This document shows positions 1 through 9,222 of a stretch of 54,788 bases of DNA, one piece after another. Source of the stretch: Rhodospirillales bacterium (lineage in GTDB: Bacteria; Pseudomonadota; Alphaproteobacteria; Rhodospirillales; JANQFP01); contig JANQFP010000017.1 of the NCBI GenBank assembly GCA_028277795.1, positions 1 through 54,788 on the forward strand, read 5' to 3'. A program made the position numbers and the translations under genes. Each line of letters opens with the position of its first letter. Position 1 is the first letter of the stretch. The notes beneath the pieces were generated by a model. The model saw only the letters and a program-made list of their open reading frames with translations. It was not told where the DNA came from and did not search any database.

Positions 1-1110
1 CAGCAGCCGCCACGCCACAAGCCCCACCGCGCCATAGAGAACCAGCGCCAAGGGGATCCAGAGGCGGACGAAGGCGGCGCCGGGATAATCGGGAAGGCCG
101 TGCGCCAGGCCGGCTGCGGCGAGGAGACATGTCACCGCAGTGACGGAAAGCACCAACCTCCACCGCTGCCGCGGCACCAGGACGAAACCCACCGCCACCA
201 GCAGTGCCGCTTCAAGTCGGCCGCCGAAGCCGCTGATCCAAGCCTGGACAACCTCGTATGCGACACCCAGATTGCCGGCGACGGCCGAAACGATCGACTG
301 CTTGCCTGCTGTCCAGCCCGCGTAGGGCTCCATGGACAGGGCGGGCTGGGAGATGATCAGGCCGAGGTAAGAGGCGACGACGACCATGGCGAGCCCGCTG
401 CCCACAGTGCCCCATTCCCGGGGGCCCCATGGCCGGGGTGACCACAGGGCAAGAAAGACGAGCGACACCACCCCGTAAACCCGTCCGAGGGGGTGCATGG
501 CCAGCATGACCGCGATGGCGCCGACAACCAGGGCAGGATGGCGCCGGCCCATGGCCATGGCCGCCCACAAGGCCATGGCAACCGCGAAGGCGAGATTGCT
601 GGGGACGATAGTGTGGAGGCCGTGTCCCCTGAACAACGTGACCGCCACCAGGAGCAGGGCCATACCGGCCGCGCCGGGCCCCCACACGGCATGAAGAAAA
701 GCCGCTGCCGCCAGGGCGACGAGCGGGATTCCCGCGAGTTGCACCGCCTTGTAGGCCTGTTCCCACGTCATGCCGAGACCGCGGACGCCGGCGAGAATGA
801 CCGAGTGCAAGGGATGGAACACGTACAGCAGCCGATGGTACTGCCGGTACGCCAGACGGGTGGCCGCGGCGTCGGAGACGGGCACGGCGAGCTGCTGGCG
901 CAGGTCCGTCAGGGCCGGGCAGTCCTGGAGGAAGCAGGATTCCAGTTGCGCCGCCTTGACGATGTATCCGTAGGCGTCGTCCGGTTCGACCGGCGCAGCC
1001 CGCTCCAGGATGGCGGGGGCAAAGAAACCGATTCGAACAACGATAAATAAAACGACACAAAGGCCGAAGAAGCCGGTCTCTAAGTAACTGTTCGAAAAGG
1101 ATTTCCGCAT
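1..1110 (-). CDS. Multi-pass membrane protein, GT-C/GT39-like, C-terminus cut by window edge
   Basis: An open frame of 370 codons runs leftward from an ATG at 1110 to the window edge with no stop, so the C-terminus is missing. The protein starts MRKSFSNSYLETGFFGL, has one N-terminal membrane segment and then a probable periplasmic stretch with an acidic EPDDAYGY motif. Such acidic residues in the first extracytoplasmic loop are typical of GT-C polyprenyl-phosphate-sugar transferases. Repeated hydrophobic segments follow (LHAVWGPGAAGMALLLVAV, LAFAVAMALWAAMAMG and others). It lies 77 bp downstream of the amidotransferase gene on the same strand and probably ends the same surface-glycan operon. 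The GT-C assignment is inference from topology; no specific substrate can be named. No strong Shine-Dalgarno sequence is visible before the start. Confidence 0.7.
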   Translation of the reverse strand, partial: MRKSFSNSYLETGFFGLCVVLFIVVRIGFFAPAILERAAPVEPDDAYGYIVKAAQLESCFLQDCPALTDLRQQLAVPVSDAAATRLAYRQYHRLLYVFHPLHSVILAGVRGLGMTWEQAYKAVQLAGIPLVALAAAAFLHAVWGPGAAGMALLLVAVTLFRGHGLHTIVPSNLAFAVAMALWAAMAMGRRHPALVVGAIAVMLAMHPLGRVYGVVSLVFLALWSPRPWGPREWGTVGSGLAMVVVASYLGLIISQPALSMEPYAGWTAGKQSIVSAVAGNLGVAYEVVQAWISGFGGRLEAALLVAVGFVLVPRQRWRLVLSVTAVTCLLAAAGLAHGLPDYPGAAFVRLWIPLALVLYGAVGLVAWRLL

Positions 1111-1187
1111 CGTCACAATGTGGCGGCAGAATCAAAGTAGGCTAAAGGCTTGAAAATAATGCGGTGCCGGCGGTGTTCGGGCAACGC

Positions 1188-3065
1188 TCAATTTCCCCCG
1201 TCCGCCAGCCGCCCCATCACGCCGAACAGCACGTAGAGAGTCCAGATTTTCTTGCGGTGGTCGCGGCGGCCGGCGCGGTGGTCGTCCAGGTAGCGGGCGA
1301 TGACCGCACGGTTGAACCAGCCCGCCGCCGGGTTGGCGGCATCAAGCAGGGTGGCGCGGACCCGGTCGTGGAGGGCGCCGCGCAGCATGTCGGCCAGCGG
1401 CAGGGCGAACCCGTGCTTGGGTCGGTAAACGGCCTCCCAGGGCAAGTGGCGGGCCGCCAAGATTTTCAGCAGGTGCTTGGTCTCGAACCCGCGCACCTTC
1501 CAGTCGGCGGGCAGGGACAGGGCGAACTCGGCGAAGGCCCGGTCGAGATAGGGCGAACGCACCTCCAGGCTGGTCATCATGGAGGCCCGGTCCACCTTGG
1601 CCAGGATATCCTCGGGCAGGTACGTCACGGTGAACAAGTGGAGCAGCCGCTCCATGGTGCCGGTGGCGGCGCCGTCCATGAGTTTGGTCAAGGGCGCGAG
1701 CACGTCGCCTTTGGGCGCCACCTCCGGCCGCCACAGGGCGGCGCGGTCGGCTCCGGTGAAGGGCGCCATCCACAGGAAGGCCTGGAGATGGGATGGCGCA
1801 CCCAGTCCCTGCGCGAACTGACGGGCGACGAAGTCCGGGCTCATGTAGCGGGACGACGCGGGAAGCCGGTCCAGGGTCCCGCGCACCACGGGCCCGAACC
1901 ACCGCGGCAACGCCGCCGCCAGGGGCGAGAAGCGCGCGGCCTTGAAGGGGGCGTAACCGCCGAACAGCTCGTCGGCGCCGTCGCCGCCGAGGGCCACGGT
2001 CACCCCCCGCCGCGCCGCCCGGCACACCAGATAGGTTGGCAGCAGGGACGAATCGGCCAGCGGCTCGTCGAGCCGCTCGCCCACGGTGGCGAGGGCGTCC
2101 AGAACCTCGTCCCGGGTCAGGTCGATGATCTCGTGCGTCATGCCGTAGCGGTCTGCAACGGCCACGGCAAACGGGGTCTCGTCGTAGGAGGCGTTTGGCA
2201 TCCGCACGGTGTAGGCGGTGATTCCCGGGGCGTGGCGTGCCGCCATGGCGGCCACCAATCCCGAATCGACACCGCCCGAAAGGAACACGCCGACGGGCAC
2301 GTCGGCGATGACCCGGTTCCGGATGGAGGCGTCGAGCAGGGCCTCCAGCCGGTCCACCGCCGCCTCCATGGTCAAAGTCCGGTCCGCAGGGCTGACGTTC
2401 GGCCGCCAGTAGGGCCGGACTTCTGACGTGCCGTCCCCCAGGCGCATCAGGTGGCCGGGCGGCAGCTTGCGGATGCCGGCGAACCCGGTGTTGGTGCCGG
2501 GCAAGTATTCGTAGGTCAGGTACTGATCGATGGCTGCGAGATCGGGAGCCCGGTCGCGGAATGCCGGGTGGCGCTGGATGGCCTTGATTTCGGAGGCGAA
2601 CACGAAGACGCCATCGCGCTCGCCATGGAACAGCGGCTTCTCGCCGAATCGGTCGCGGGCCAGCCACAGGGCGCCGTTTTGACCCTCTTGGAACGCGAAG
2701 GCGAACATGCCATCGATTCGTTCCAAGGCTCCCTCGACGCCGTGCCGGCGGATGAGCCAGAACAAAACCTCGGTGTCGCAGTCGTCACGCAGGGGCACGC
2801 CGTCCTTTCGCAGGGCCCGGGCGTGCTCCCGATAGCCGTAGATCTCGCCGTTGAACACCAGCGCGTCGCCGCTTTCGGGATCGTAGCGGGGCTGGGCGCC
2901 ACCGGTCACGTCGATGACCGCGAGCCGCCGATGGCCGAGGACGATACCGTCGTCGACCCACACGCCCTCGCCGTCCGGGCCCCGATGGGTGAGCGTCGCC
3001 GTCATGGCGGCGATCAGCGGCCCGGCGTCACGGCCGGGAGGGGTGAAACCGGCGATTCCGCACAT
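1188..3065 (-). CDS. asnB: Asparagine synthetase (glutamine-hydrolysing)-like amidotransferase
   Basis: The 625-aa protein begins MCGIAGF, so the Cys exposed after Met removal is the class II glutaminase nucleophile. The glutaminase half (about 1-210) contains THRGPDGEG and the FNGEIYGYREH segment. The synthetase half carries the ATP-pyrophosphatase loop SGGVDS near residue 262 and GGDGADELFGGY. The family transfers ammonia from glutamine to an adenylated carboxylate. In glycan loci such enzymes often act on uronic acids rather than free aspartate. The ATG is 6 bp downstream of the glycosyltransferase gene stop, implying translational coupling in a leftward operon. The glycan-modifying role is inferred from the neighbours; ordinary asparagine synthesis cannot be excluded. 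Confidence 0.9.
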   Translation of the reverse strand: MCGIAGFTPPGRDAGPLIAAMTATLTHRGPDGEGVWVDDGIVLGHRRLAVIDVTGGAQPRYDPESGDALVFNGEIYGYREHARALRKDGVPLRDDCDTEVLFWLIRRHGVEGALERIDGMFAFAFQEGQNGALWLARDRFGEKPLFHGERDGVFVFASEIKAIQRHPAFRDRAPDLAAIDQYLTYEYLPGTNTGFAGIRKLPPGHLMRLGDGTSEVRPYWRPNVSPADRTLTMEAAVDRLEALLDASIRNRVIADVPVGVFLSGGVDSGLVAAMAARHAPGITAYTVRMPNASYDETPFAVAVADRYGMTHEIIDLTRDEVLDALATVGERLDEPLADSSLLPTYLVCRAARRGVTVALGGDGADELFGGYAPFKAARFSPLAAALPRWFGPVVRGTLDRLPASSRYMSPDFVARQFAQGLGAPSHLQAFLWMAPFTGADRAALWRPEVAPKGDVLAPLTKLMDGAATGTMERLLHLFTVTYLPEDILAKVDRASMMTSLEVRSPYLDRAFAEFALSLPADWKVRGFETKHLLKILAARHLPWEAVYRPKHGFALPLADMLRGALHDRVRATLLDAANPAAGWFNRAVIARYLDDHRAGRRDHRKKIWTLYVLFGVMGRLADGGN

Positions 3066-3071
3066 ATCCTG

Positions 3072-4067
3072 TCAGGTCGCGGTGTCGTCGGAGGCGGTGC
3101 CATCCGCAGACGCCCCGCGCACCGACCGCACCAGGTAAGGGCTGCGGCCCCGGGCCTCGAAGTAAGTGCGCGATTGAATCTCGGCGACCACCCCGAGCAG
3201 CACGAACAGGATACCGGACAGACCCAGGGTGGCCGCCAGCAAGGGCAACGGCGTCTGGATCAGGGTGGTCGCCTCGAAATACTTGAGATAAAGGGCCCAG
3301 GCGAAGACCAGTATCGACACCACCACGCAAAGGATCCCGATCTTGCCGAAGAACTGGATGGGTCGGTCCAGTGCCCGGTCGAGGAAATACATCAACAGGA
3401 TATCCAGCATCACCCGCAGCACGCGCCCCAGGCCGTATTTGGAACGACCATGCCGGCGTGGCCGGTGGTTGACCGGGATCTCGGTGATGCGCGCCCCCTC
3501 CCACCCCGCGTAGACCGGGATGAACCGGTGCATCTCCCCATAAAGGCGCACGTGCTCCACGACCTCCCGGCGATAGGCCTTGAGGGTGCAGCCGTAGTCT
3601 CGCAAAGGCACTCCCAGCAGCCGGGAAATCAGCCAGTTGGCGACACGCGACGGCAGGCGGCGGGTGATCAGGCGGTCCTGGCGGTCCCGGCGCCATCCCG
3701 AAACCACGTCGAACCCTTCCTCCAGCTTGGCGACCAGGCGGGGGATGTCGTCGGGATCGTTCTGCAGGTCGCCGTCCATGGGGACCAGGACGTCGCCGGT
3801 GCTGTGCTCGAAGCCGGCCATCAGGGCCGCCGTCTGGCCGTAGTTGCGGCGCAGGTGGACCACCCGCACCGCCGAATTGCCGTTCGCCAATCCGTCCAGC
3901 ACCTCGGCCGACCCGTCGCCGCTGCCGTCGTTGACGTAGACGATTTCGTGGTCCTTGCCGAGGCCGGCCAGGGCGCCGGTCACGCCGGAGTGCAACGGCT
4001 CGATGTTATCCCGTTCGTTCAGAATGGGGACGATGACCGATACGCGCATGGCGCGGGAGCATATCAC
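3072..4067 (-). CDS. Family 2 glycosyltransferase (DPM1/GtrB-like) with C-terminal membrane anchor
   Basis: This 331-aa protein opens with the GT-A signature VSVIVPILNERDNIEPL. The nucleotide-sugar/metal motif is MDGDLQNDPDDIPRL (DxD-like), and VSGWRRDRQD follows. Residues about 230-310 hold two hydrophobic segments (GILCVVVSILVFAWAL and a second ending LFVLLGVVAEIQ). This layout matches polyprenyl-phosphate glucosyl or mannosyl synthases that charge undecaprenyl phosphate at the inner membrane. Such donors feed GT-C membrane transferases, and several candidates for these sit nearby (1-1110, 5615-7141, 7288-9216). It lies 34 bp downstream of a methyltransferase gene and 6 bp upstream of asnB. 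The sugar cannot be deduced. Confidence 0.88.
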   Translation of the reverse strand: MICSRAMRVSVIVPILNERDNIEPLHSGVTGALAGLGKDHEIVYVNDGSGDGSAEVLDGLANGNSAVRVVHLRRNYGQTAALMAGFEHSTGDVLVPMDGDLQNDPDDIPRLVAKLEEGFDVVSGWRRDRQDRLITRRLPSRVANWLISRLLGVPLRDYGCTLKAYRREVVEHVRLYGEMHRFIPVYAGWEGARITEIPVNHRPRRHGRSKYGLGRVLRVMLDILLMYFLDRALDRPIQFFGKIGILCVVVSILVFAWALYLKYFEATTLIQTPLPLLAATLGLSGILFVLLGVVAEIQSRTYFEARGRSPYLVRSVRGASADGTASDDTAT

Positions 4068-4101
4068 CGGCCCGTTTCAACGGACAGGTGCCTTGTCGAG
4101 A

Positions 4102-4935
4102 TCACGCCTTGACGCCGACGGCGCACCACGACATCTGGTTGACCCAAGCCAGGTCGACGTGGGCGAATCCGGTGCCGGCCATCAGGGCCTCCACCTCGGC
4201 GCGGCGCCAGTAGTGGGCGATGCGCGGCAGCATCTGATCGAACACGATGTGATGGAGATGACGAAACGGGAAGCCCCGCAGCAGCCGGAAGTACTCGATC
4301 CTGGACAGACCGAGGCGCAGCAGCACCCACAGCAGCGCGGCCGGCCCGTAAGCGAGGATTCGGACCCAGGACACGGGCAGGCGGCTGAACAGGAGCCTGC
4401 GCAAGGGATCGGCGACGGCCAGGTAGAGGCCCATGTTCTCGCGGCCATAGACCCAGATCAGCACCTTGCCGCCGGGCTTGGCTGCCTCGGTCATGCGTTT
4501 CAGCGCCAGAGCGGGATCGTCCAGATGGTGCACAACGCCGATACTGAACACGATGTCGAAGGCATCTGTCGCCACCGCCTCGTAGGCGCTGGCCCGGCGC
4601 ACCTCGACGGTGGGAAAGGCCGCCAGGTTGTGCCGAGCCCGGTCGAGGGACGCCTCGTCCAGGTCGATGGCGAGGCCGCCCGCGGCCCCACACCGCATGG
4701 CCCAGACGCTGTTGCGGCCGGCGCCGCAGCCCACGTCCAGGAAGGTCCTGCCGCGCCAGTCCCGCTCGGGATCGAGCAACATCGTCCAGCGCCGGAACTG
4801 CGCCTCCTGCTCGGCCGTGAGATCGGAGAAGCGCGACCACGAGTAACCGAATCGATCGGGGCTCCCGGCGGCCGTGTCGGGGGATGGCGGCGCCGGTGTG
4901 GTCTCGGGCGCGGTGTCGGGGGCTTGTTGGGACAT
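4102..4935 (-). CDS. Class I SAM-dependent methyltransferase
   Basis: The 277-aa protein has a Pro/Thr/Ala-rich N-terminus of about 28 residues, then the Rossmann SAM-binding motif LDVGCGAGRNS near residue 66. Acidic motif II follows (AIDLDEASL), then DIVFSIGVVHHLDDP and the post-motif PGGKVLIWVYG. These are hallmarks of class I methyltransferases. The C-terminal half has a hydrophobic stretch around LAYGPAALLWVLLRL that may associate with membrane or a lipid substrate. As first gene of the leftward glycan operon it could methylate a sugar or a lipid-linked intermediate, which is inference. It is divergent from a second, different methyltransferase gene across only 47 bp. Confidence 0.88.
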   Translation of the reverse strand: MSQQAPDTAPETTPAPPSPDTAAGSPDRFGYSWSRFSDLTAEQEAQFRRWTMLLDPERDWRGRTFLDVGCGAGRNSVWAMRCGAAGGLAIDLDEASLDRARHNLAAFPTVEVRRASAYEAVATDAFDIVFSIGVVHHLDDPALALKRMTEAAKPGGKVLIWVYGRENMGLYLAVADPLRRLLFSRLPVSWVRILAYGPAALLWVLLRLGLSRIEYFRLLRGFPFRHLHHIVFDQMLPRIAHYWRRAEVEALMAGTGFAHVDLAWVNQMSWCAVGVKA

Positions 4936-4982
4936 GGCCGACGGACTCGACGTTGGGCGGTCCAGGATAGCGGAGCGGGGCG

Positions 4983-5765
4983 GTGAGCGAGCCCGCCCAA
5001 GGTGCCTCCGGCTCGGCCGCCCAATCGGCCCATTATGACGCGATTCTCGATGCGTACGAACGCCATTACTTCGACGGACCGTCCATGGCCTATCGGGACG
5101 AGTTCATCTACCGGCCCCTGTTCGCCGGCCTCGACATGAACGGCTGGCGGGTGGCCGATCTGGCGGCCGGCAGTGGCTACAACTCGCTGGCCCTGTTGGA
5201 GCGGTTTCCCGACGCCGAGGTCACCGGGTTCGACATCTCGGAGTCCGCGTGCAAGCGGTACGAAGTGGTGGTCGGCCGCCCCGCCGTCCAGGCCGACCTC
5301 ACCCGGAGCGCCGACGCTGGGGAGGCCTTCGATGCCGCGTTGATCATCGGCGGCCTGCACCACTGCGCGACCGACCTGCCGGCGACCCTGGCCACCATTG
5401 CCGGGTTGCTCAAGCCGGGCGGCCGGCTCCTCATGTTCGAGCCCAATCGGCACTACGTGCTGGAGGGCGCGCGCAAGCTCTGGTACCGCCTCGACCGCTA
5501 CTTCGAGGCCTCCAGCGAGGCCGCCCTGGACCACGACGACCTGGTGCGCATGGCGTCGCCCAAGTTCGCTCCGGAGATGGTGCGTTACTTCGGCGGGCCG
5601 GCCTTCTTCCTGGTCTACAACAGCCTGGTCTTCCGTATCCCGCCGGCGGTCAAGCCGGCTTTGGCAGGCCCCCTGATGGCGGCGGAGCGGGCGTACAACG
5701 CGCTGCCCGGCCGCTGGCCCTTCTCGTCGTTCGTGGCCCGCTGGATCCGCGCCGGCGACGGGTGA
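4983..5765 (+). CDS. Class I SAM-dependent methyltransferase (GTG start)
   Basis: The 260-aa frame starts at a GTG; a GGAG about 6-10 bp upstream supports it. SAM-binding features are VADLAAGSGYNSLALLE (motif I), GFDISESACKRYE (motif II), ALIIGGLHHC and KPGGRLLMFEPN. The protein resembles SAM methyltransferases of glycan clusters, but substrate residues are not recognisable. Its 3' end overlaps the end of the convergent membrane-protein gene by about 150 bp. That overlap is unusual and suggests that the neighbour has a run-on C-terminus. Confidence 0.87.
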   Translation: MSEPAQGASGSAAQSAHYDAILDAYERHYFDGPSMAYRDEFIYRPLFAGLDMNGWRVADLAAGSGYNSLALLERFPDAEVTGFDISESACKRYEVVVGRPAVQADLTRSADAGEAFDAALIIGGLHHCATDLPATLATIAGLLKPGGRLLMFEPNRHYVLEGARKLWYRLDRYFEASSEAALDHDDLVRMASPKFAPEMVRYFGGPAFFLVYNSLVFRIPPAVKPALAGPLMAAERAYNALPGRWPFSSFVARWIRAGDG

Positions 5766-7141
5766 TGTGCTGTCCCGGCCCGGAGGGCGGCCACCCGCTC
5801 GGCGGCAAGCACCGTCCACGCGCCCACCGAATAGAGGACGGCGAACACCGCCAAGGCGGCCAGGCCGGTCCGCAGCCGCGGCGCCCACGAGGTTCCACGG
5901 GCACGCAGTTGGTGATAGAGGGCGTCGAGCAGGACGCAGATGGCCGCGATGTATGAGAGTTGGAGATATCGGGTATAGCGCGGCTCCCAATGGACCGGGG
6001 CGAGGCTGACAACCGCGTGGAGCGCGGGCAGGGCGAGCACCAGGGCGATCACCGGCTCCTTCCGTCGTATCCAGCAGGCGCCGAGGAGCAGGGCTACACC
6101 GATGGTCGAGAAAAGCCGCATGGGGCGATAGCCCAATCCGCGGGGCCGCTGGGAATCGTGGCGCGACAGCATCCGCCAGGCGCGGGTCGCCGTCGCTCGC
6201 AGGTAATGACCGGGATGCTCGGCCACCGCGTCCAGGAACATGCCCATGAACAGGTCGTTGGCCTCGATGGAGTGCCAGGCCATGCCCCGGTCCCGCAGGA
6301 ACCGGATCCAATGGATGTCGTCGGTCACCCATCCCTGATCGTTGGGCAGGATCCCCAGCCCCTCCCACAGGGCGACGCCGCCGCCGGTGGTGGTGAACAG
6401 CCAGGCGCCGTGGGTGGTCTTGTTGTGCAGGCCCCACGGGAACAGCAGCACGACGAACCCGGCGGCCATGAGCAGGGCCCGGCCGGTTCCCCGGAATCCG
6501 AAACGCAGGAGCACGATCACCAGCGCAAGGCCGATGAAGAACAGGTGGTCGGGGCGGACCAGGACGTGGAAACCGGCCGCCAAACCAAGGATAACGGCGG
6601 CCCAAGCAGCCCGCGTTTTGAGAATGTGGACCAGCAGCGCCAACTCGGTGATCCACAGGGCCGGGGCCAGGGATTCGCCCAGCACCGAGCTGGGCCCGAA
6701 CACGAAGGACGCATGGACGGCGTAGAAGATGATGCCCAACAGCGCGAATGGCCGCGCCAGCCCGAACCACCGGAGCACGTAGTACAAAGGTGCCACGGCC
6801 GCCGCGTCGAGCACCCCCTGGATCACCCGGAGGGCGGTCATGCTGTCGCCGGAAAGGGCCCGGATGGCGGCGATGAACGCCGGATAGCCGGGGGGATAGA
6901 ACAGGGCGTCGTAGGTGCCGTCCTCCAGCAGCCGGCCGGCGAGGCTCCAGTAGGCTCCGGACAGGACACCGGCGTAGTTCGCGCGCGCCCACGACAGGTA
7001 GTCGGGCCAGCCGTAAGCGAGCACCGCGTCAATCCGCAGGATGGCGGCGACCGCCGCGATGACCGCGACGGTCCAGGCAACGCCTCGATCGCTGTCCGTT
7101 ATGCTTGCGATCTTTCGGTCAACGGTCGAAAAGGAAATCAC
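5615..7141 (-). CDS. GT39/ArnT-like integral membrane glycosyltransferase
   Basis: This 508-aa polytopic protein has about ten hydrophobic segments. The first extracytoplasmic region contains YGWPDYLSWARANYAG and DGTYDALFYPPGYPAF, an arrangement typical of dolichyl-phosphate-mannose-type (PMT/GT39) transferases, where acidic loop residues and a YPPGYP-type motif recur. Such proteins move a sugar from a polyprenyl-phosphate donor to a periplasmic acceptor. The last 50 or so residues are hydrophilic, low in recognisable structure, and encoded antisense to the 3' end of the methyltransferase gene. They may be a non-conserved extension after loss of an earlier stop. The start could move a few codons because only the ATG at 7141 was examined. 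Confidence 0.8.
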   Translation of the reverse strand: MISFSTVDRKIASITDSDRGVAWTVAVIAAVAAILRIDAVLAYGWPDYLSWARANYAGVLSGAYWSLAGRLLEDGTYDALFYPPGYPAFIAAIRALSGDSMTALRVIQGVLDAAAVAPLYYVLRWFGLARPFALLGIIFYAVHASFVFGPSSVLGESLAPALWITELALLVHILKTRAAWAAVILGLAAGFHVLVRPDHLFFIGLALVIVLLRFGFRGTGRALLMAAGFVVLLFPWGLHNKTTHGAWLFTTTGGGVALWEGLGILPNDQGWVTDDIHWIRFLRDRGMAWHSIEANDLFMGMFLDAVAEHPGHYLRATATRAWRMLSRHDSQRPRGLGYRPMRLFSTIGVALLLGACWIRRKEPVIALVLALPALHAVVSLAPVHWEPRYTRYLQLSYIAAICVLLDALYHQLRARGTSWAPRLRTGLAALAVFAVLYSVGAWTVLAAERVAALRAGTAHHPSPARIQRATNDEKGQRPGSALYARSAAIRGPAKAGLTAGGIRKTRLL

Positions 7142-7287
7142 GGCCTGTCATCGATGCGTGGTGCATCGGTACTCGGAACGCCTCCGCGAACCGAGCCCCC
7201 GGGGTTTCTTGAACGACATATCACACGCTCGCGCCACCCATTCAATCCACTAACCTTGGTATCGGCGAGACCCGTGGCGTTACGAAC

Positions 7288-9216
7288 ATGACCCTTTTGC
7301 ATCGATGGTCGCTGCCGATCGTTCTTGCGGTGGGTGTGGTGGGCGTGGTCCTGGGCCTGGTCGGGTGGAAAGGACATCTGCCCACCCTCGATGACCTGAA
7401 TTCCGTCCGTGATGCCGCCGCCTTCCTCGAAAGTGGGTCGCTGCCGCAGAAAGGGACCCTGACCAGCGCGGGGTCATACGCACCGCCGGGTCTCACATGG
7501 CTGTATTTGCCGGGCGTGGCCACCTTCGACCACCCGGGCCTGTTCGCCTCGATCGGCAGCGCGTTGCTGTACCTCGGGGCCGTCGTCGGCCTGTTCGTGC
7601 TGGCGCGAGGCCAACTGGGCATCGCTTGCGCCCTGGTCGCCACGATCCTGTTCGCCCTGTCGTCGACGGGGCATTTCTTTGCCCACTCGTTGTGGCCCCG
7701 AGGACACCCGGTGTTCATTGTGTGGATGATGGTGTTCGCCTCCCGTTGGGTGTCCGATCGGGACTCGCGGTTTCTGGCGGCGGCGTTCGCGGTCTGGGGC
7801 GTGGGCATGTACGTGTTCATGGAGCTCGCCCCGGCCCTGTTCATCCTGCCTGTCCTCTGGTGGGTCTATCGCCCGCCCATCGGGTTCCGGTCCCTGGCCG
7901 CGGCCGCCGTCCTGCTCCTGGTGGTGTGGTCGCCATACCTGGCGTACGAAGCCGATCACGGCCTCCGTAATGTGTGGTCTCAGGTCGCCCAACAGTCCCT
8001 GATTCCGGCCGACTTCGAGGCAAGCTGGTGCGATCCCGGCCTGCGCCCGGTCCTGGAGGATCAGCTGGGTGGACTCGATCTGGCGGGGCGGGACTCCGGC
8101 ATCGGGGCGGACGCACCGGGCGGTTTCCTCGTTGGGTTGGGAATTGCGCTTGCCGGACGGATCAGCGTCCTGGCGCTCGCGTTGACGGCCAATTTCGATT
8201 TGTCGTGGGGGAGCGTGCTCGTCAAAAAATCCGCGGAAGCCGTCCTTGGGCTCATCGTCCTGTTCGTCTTGGTGGTCGGTCTTTCCCGGGGGCGCCGGAA
8301 GGCGGAGCCGCCTTGGCGAAGGGTCCGGTGGGTGCCAATGCTGGCCTCGGCCGCCGGTGGTGCCGCGTTGGTGGCGGGTGTCGTCGTCAACGAGGTGTTG
8401 CTCCGCCAGTTCATCAGCCGCGACGGGCACCTTTGGCCCGAGGAGATCGCGGTCATCCGCAGCTTCCAGACGGTGATGATCTTGGGCGGGCTCGGGCTGC
8501 TGGCCCGCCGCCCATTGGGACGTCTGATCGGCCGAACGCGTGACGCCATCGTCAGCGTCCGCGAACCGGCCTTCTCCATTGAGTTCCTGCGCGTTCTGGC
8601 CATTTCTCTGGTGGTTCCGGCCGGTTTGCTGATCGTTTTGACAACCCCGAGCGTGGCCCGGCGGTTCATGTGGCTGTGGCCGTTCCAGAGCATCTTCCTC
8701 GCCGTTTTTGTCGTCCACATCCTGCCGCGGCTGGCGCCCCGGCCGGGGGTGGCCGCATTGGCGGCCGGTGTCCTGCTCGCGGCCGTGTGCGGCGGGGTCG
8801 TATCCAAGCAAACCACCTCCTGGGCCCGCCGCGGATTTTCCGGCGAGGAGCACCCCTTCAGGAAGACCATGGAGTTCGTCGGACGTTCGCTGCGGGAGCA
8901 GGGGCACGAATCCGCCATGATCGGCTACCAGGTGCCGTTTTCCGGCTATCAGGCCTCTTTCAACATTCGTGATCCCCGGTACAAGGTCGGCGCGCTCGGC
9001 GATTTCCTCCTGGTCGACGGATTCGGAGTCCGGAACCGAAACACCTGCGCCGAGGGCGTGCATCCCGATGATGAGTTGCGAATCGTCACCGACGCACCGA
9101 AAGGGAAGACCATGGCCGCAGTCGTCCCCGTGTCGGCCGAAGGCTTCGAGGTGGTTGCCACGTTCGGTCCCTATCGGGTGATCAGGCGGGTCGCGGCCAC
9201 GGACGGTGGGGCCTAG
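7288..9216 (+). CDS. Large polytopic membrane protein, GT-C-like, with soluble C-terminal domain
   Basis: This 642-aa protein begins with a membrane segment (SLPIVLAVGVVGVVLGLVGW). A loop containing PTLDDLNSVRDAAAFLESG and GSYAPPGLTWLYLPG follows, reminiscent of the acidic and proline-rich first loop of GT-C enzymes. About ten further hydrophobic helices follow. Residues about 515-642 form a soluble tail beginning FSGEEHPFRKTMEFVG, probably periplasmic. It is the first gene of a tight rightward operon (6 bp to the next gene) with an O-antigen ligase-like protein and an amidotransferase. A role in assembly of a surface polysaccharide is inferred from context; no catalytic residue is certain. 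Confidence 0.75.
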   Translation: MTLLHRWSLPIVLAVGVVGVVLGLVGWKGHLPTLDDLNSVRDAAAFLESGSLPQKGTLTSAGSYAPPGLTWLYLPGVATFDHPGLFASIGSALLYLGAVVGLFVLARGQLGIACALVATILFALSSTGHFFAHSLWPRGHPVFIVWMMVFASRWVSDRDSRFLAAAFAVWGVGMYVFMELAPALFILPVLWWVYRPPIGFRSLAAAAVLLLVVWSPYLAYEADHGLRNVWSQVAQQSLIPADFEASWCDPGLRPVLEDQLGGLDLAGRDSGIGADAPGGFLVGLGIALAGRISVLALALTANFDLSWGSVLVKKSAEAVLGLIVLFVLVVGLSRGRRKAEPPWRRVRWVPMLASAAGGAALVAGVVVNEVLLRQFISRDGHLWPEEIAVIRSFQTVMILGGLGLLARRPLGRLIGRTRDAIVSVREPAFSIEFLRVLAISLVVPAGLLIVLTTPSVARRFMWLWPFQSIFLAVFVVHILPRLAPRPGVAALAAGVLLAAVCGGVVSKQTTSWARRGFSGEEHPFRKTMEFVGRSLREQGHESAMIGYQVPFSGYQASFNIRDPRYKVGALGDFLLVDGFGVRNRNTCAEGVHPDDELRIVTDAPKGKTMAAVVPVSAEGFEVVATFGPYRVIRRVAATDGGA

Positions 9217-9222
9217 GCCGCC

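Noticed and set aside
212-1135. 307-codon leftward frame at the left edge
   Set aside because: It is out of frame with the hydrophobic membrane-protein reading frame that runs from 1110 off the edge; its translation is Arg/Gly/Pro-rich.
4500-6992. 830-codon leftward frame spanning two methyltransferase genes and a membrane protein
   Set aside because: It crosses three genes in the wrong frame and its translation is Arg/Pro-rich noise.
7474-9063. 529-codon frame antisense to the membrane protein at 7288
   Set aside because: Gln/Asp/His-rich translation typical of antisense to hydrophobic codons; the + strand gene has proper membrane helices and operon spacing.
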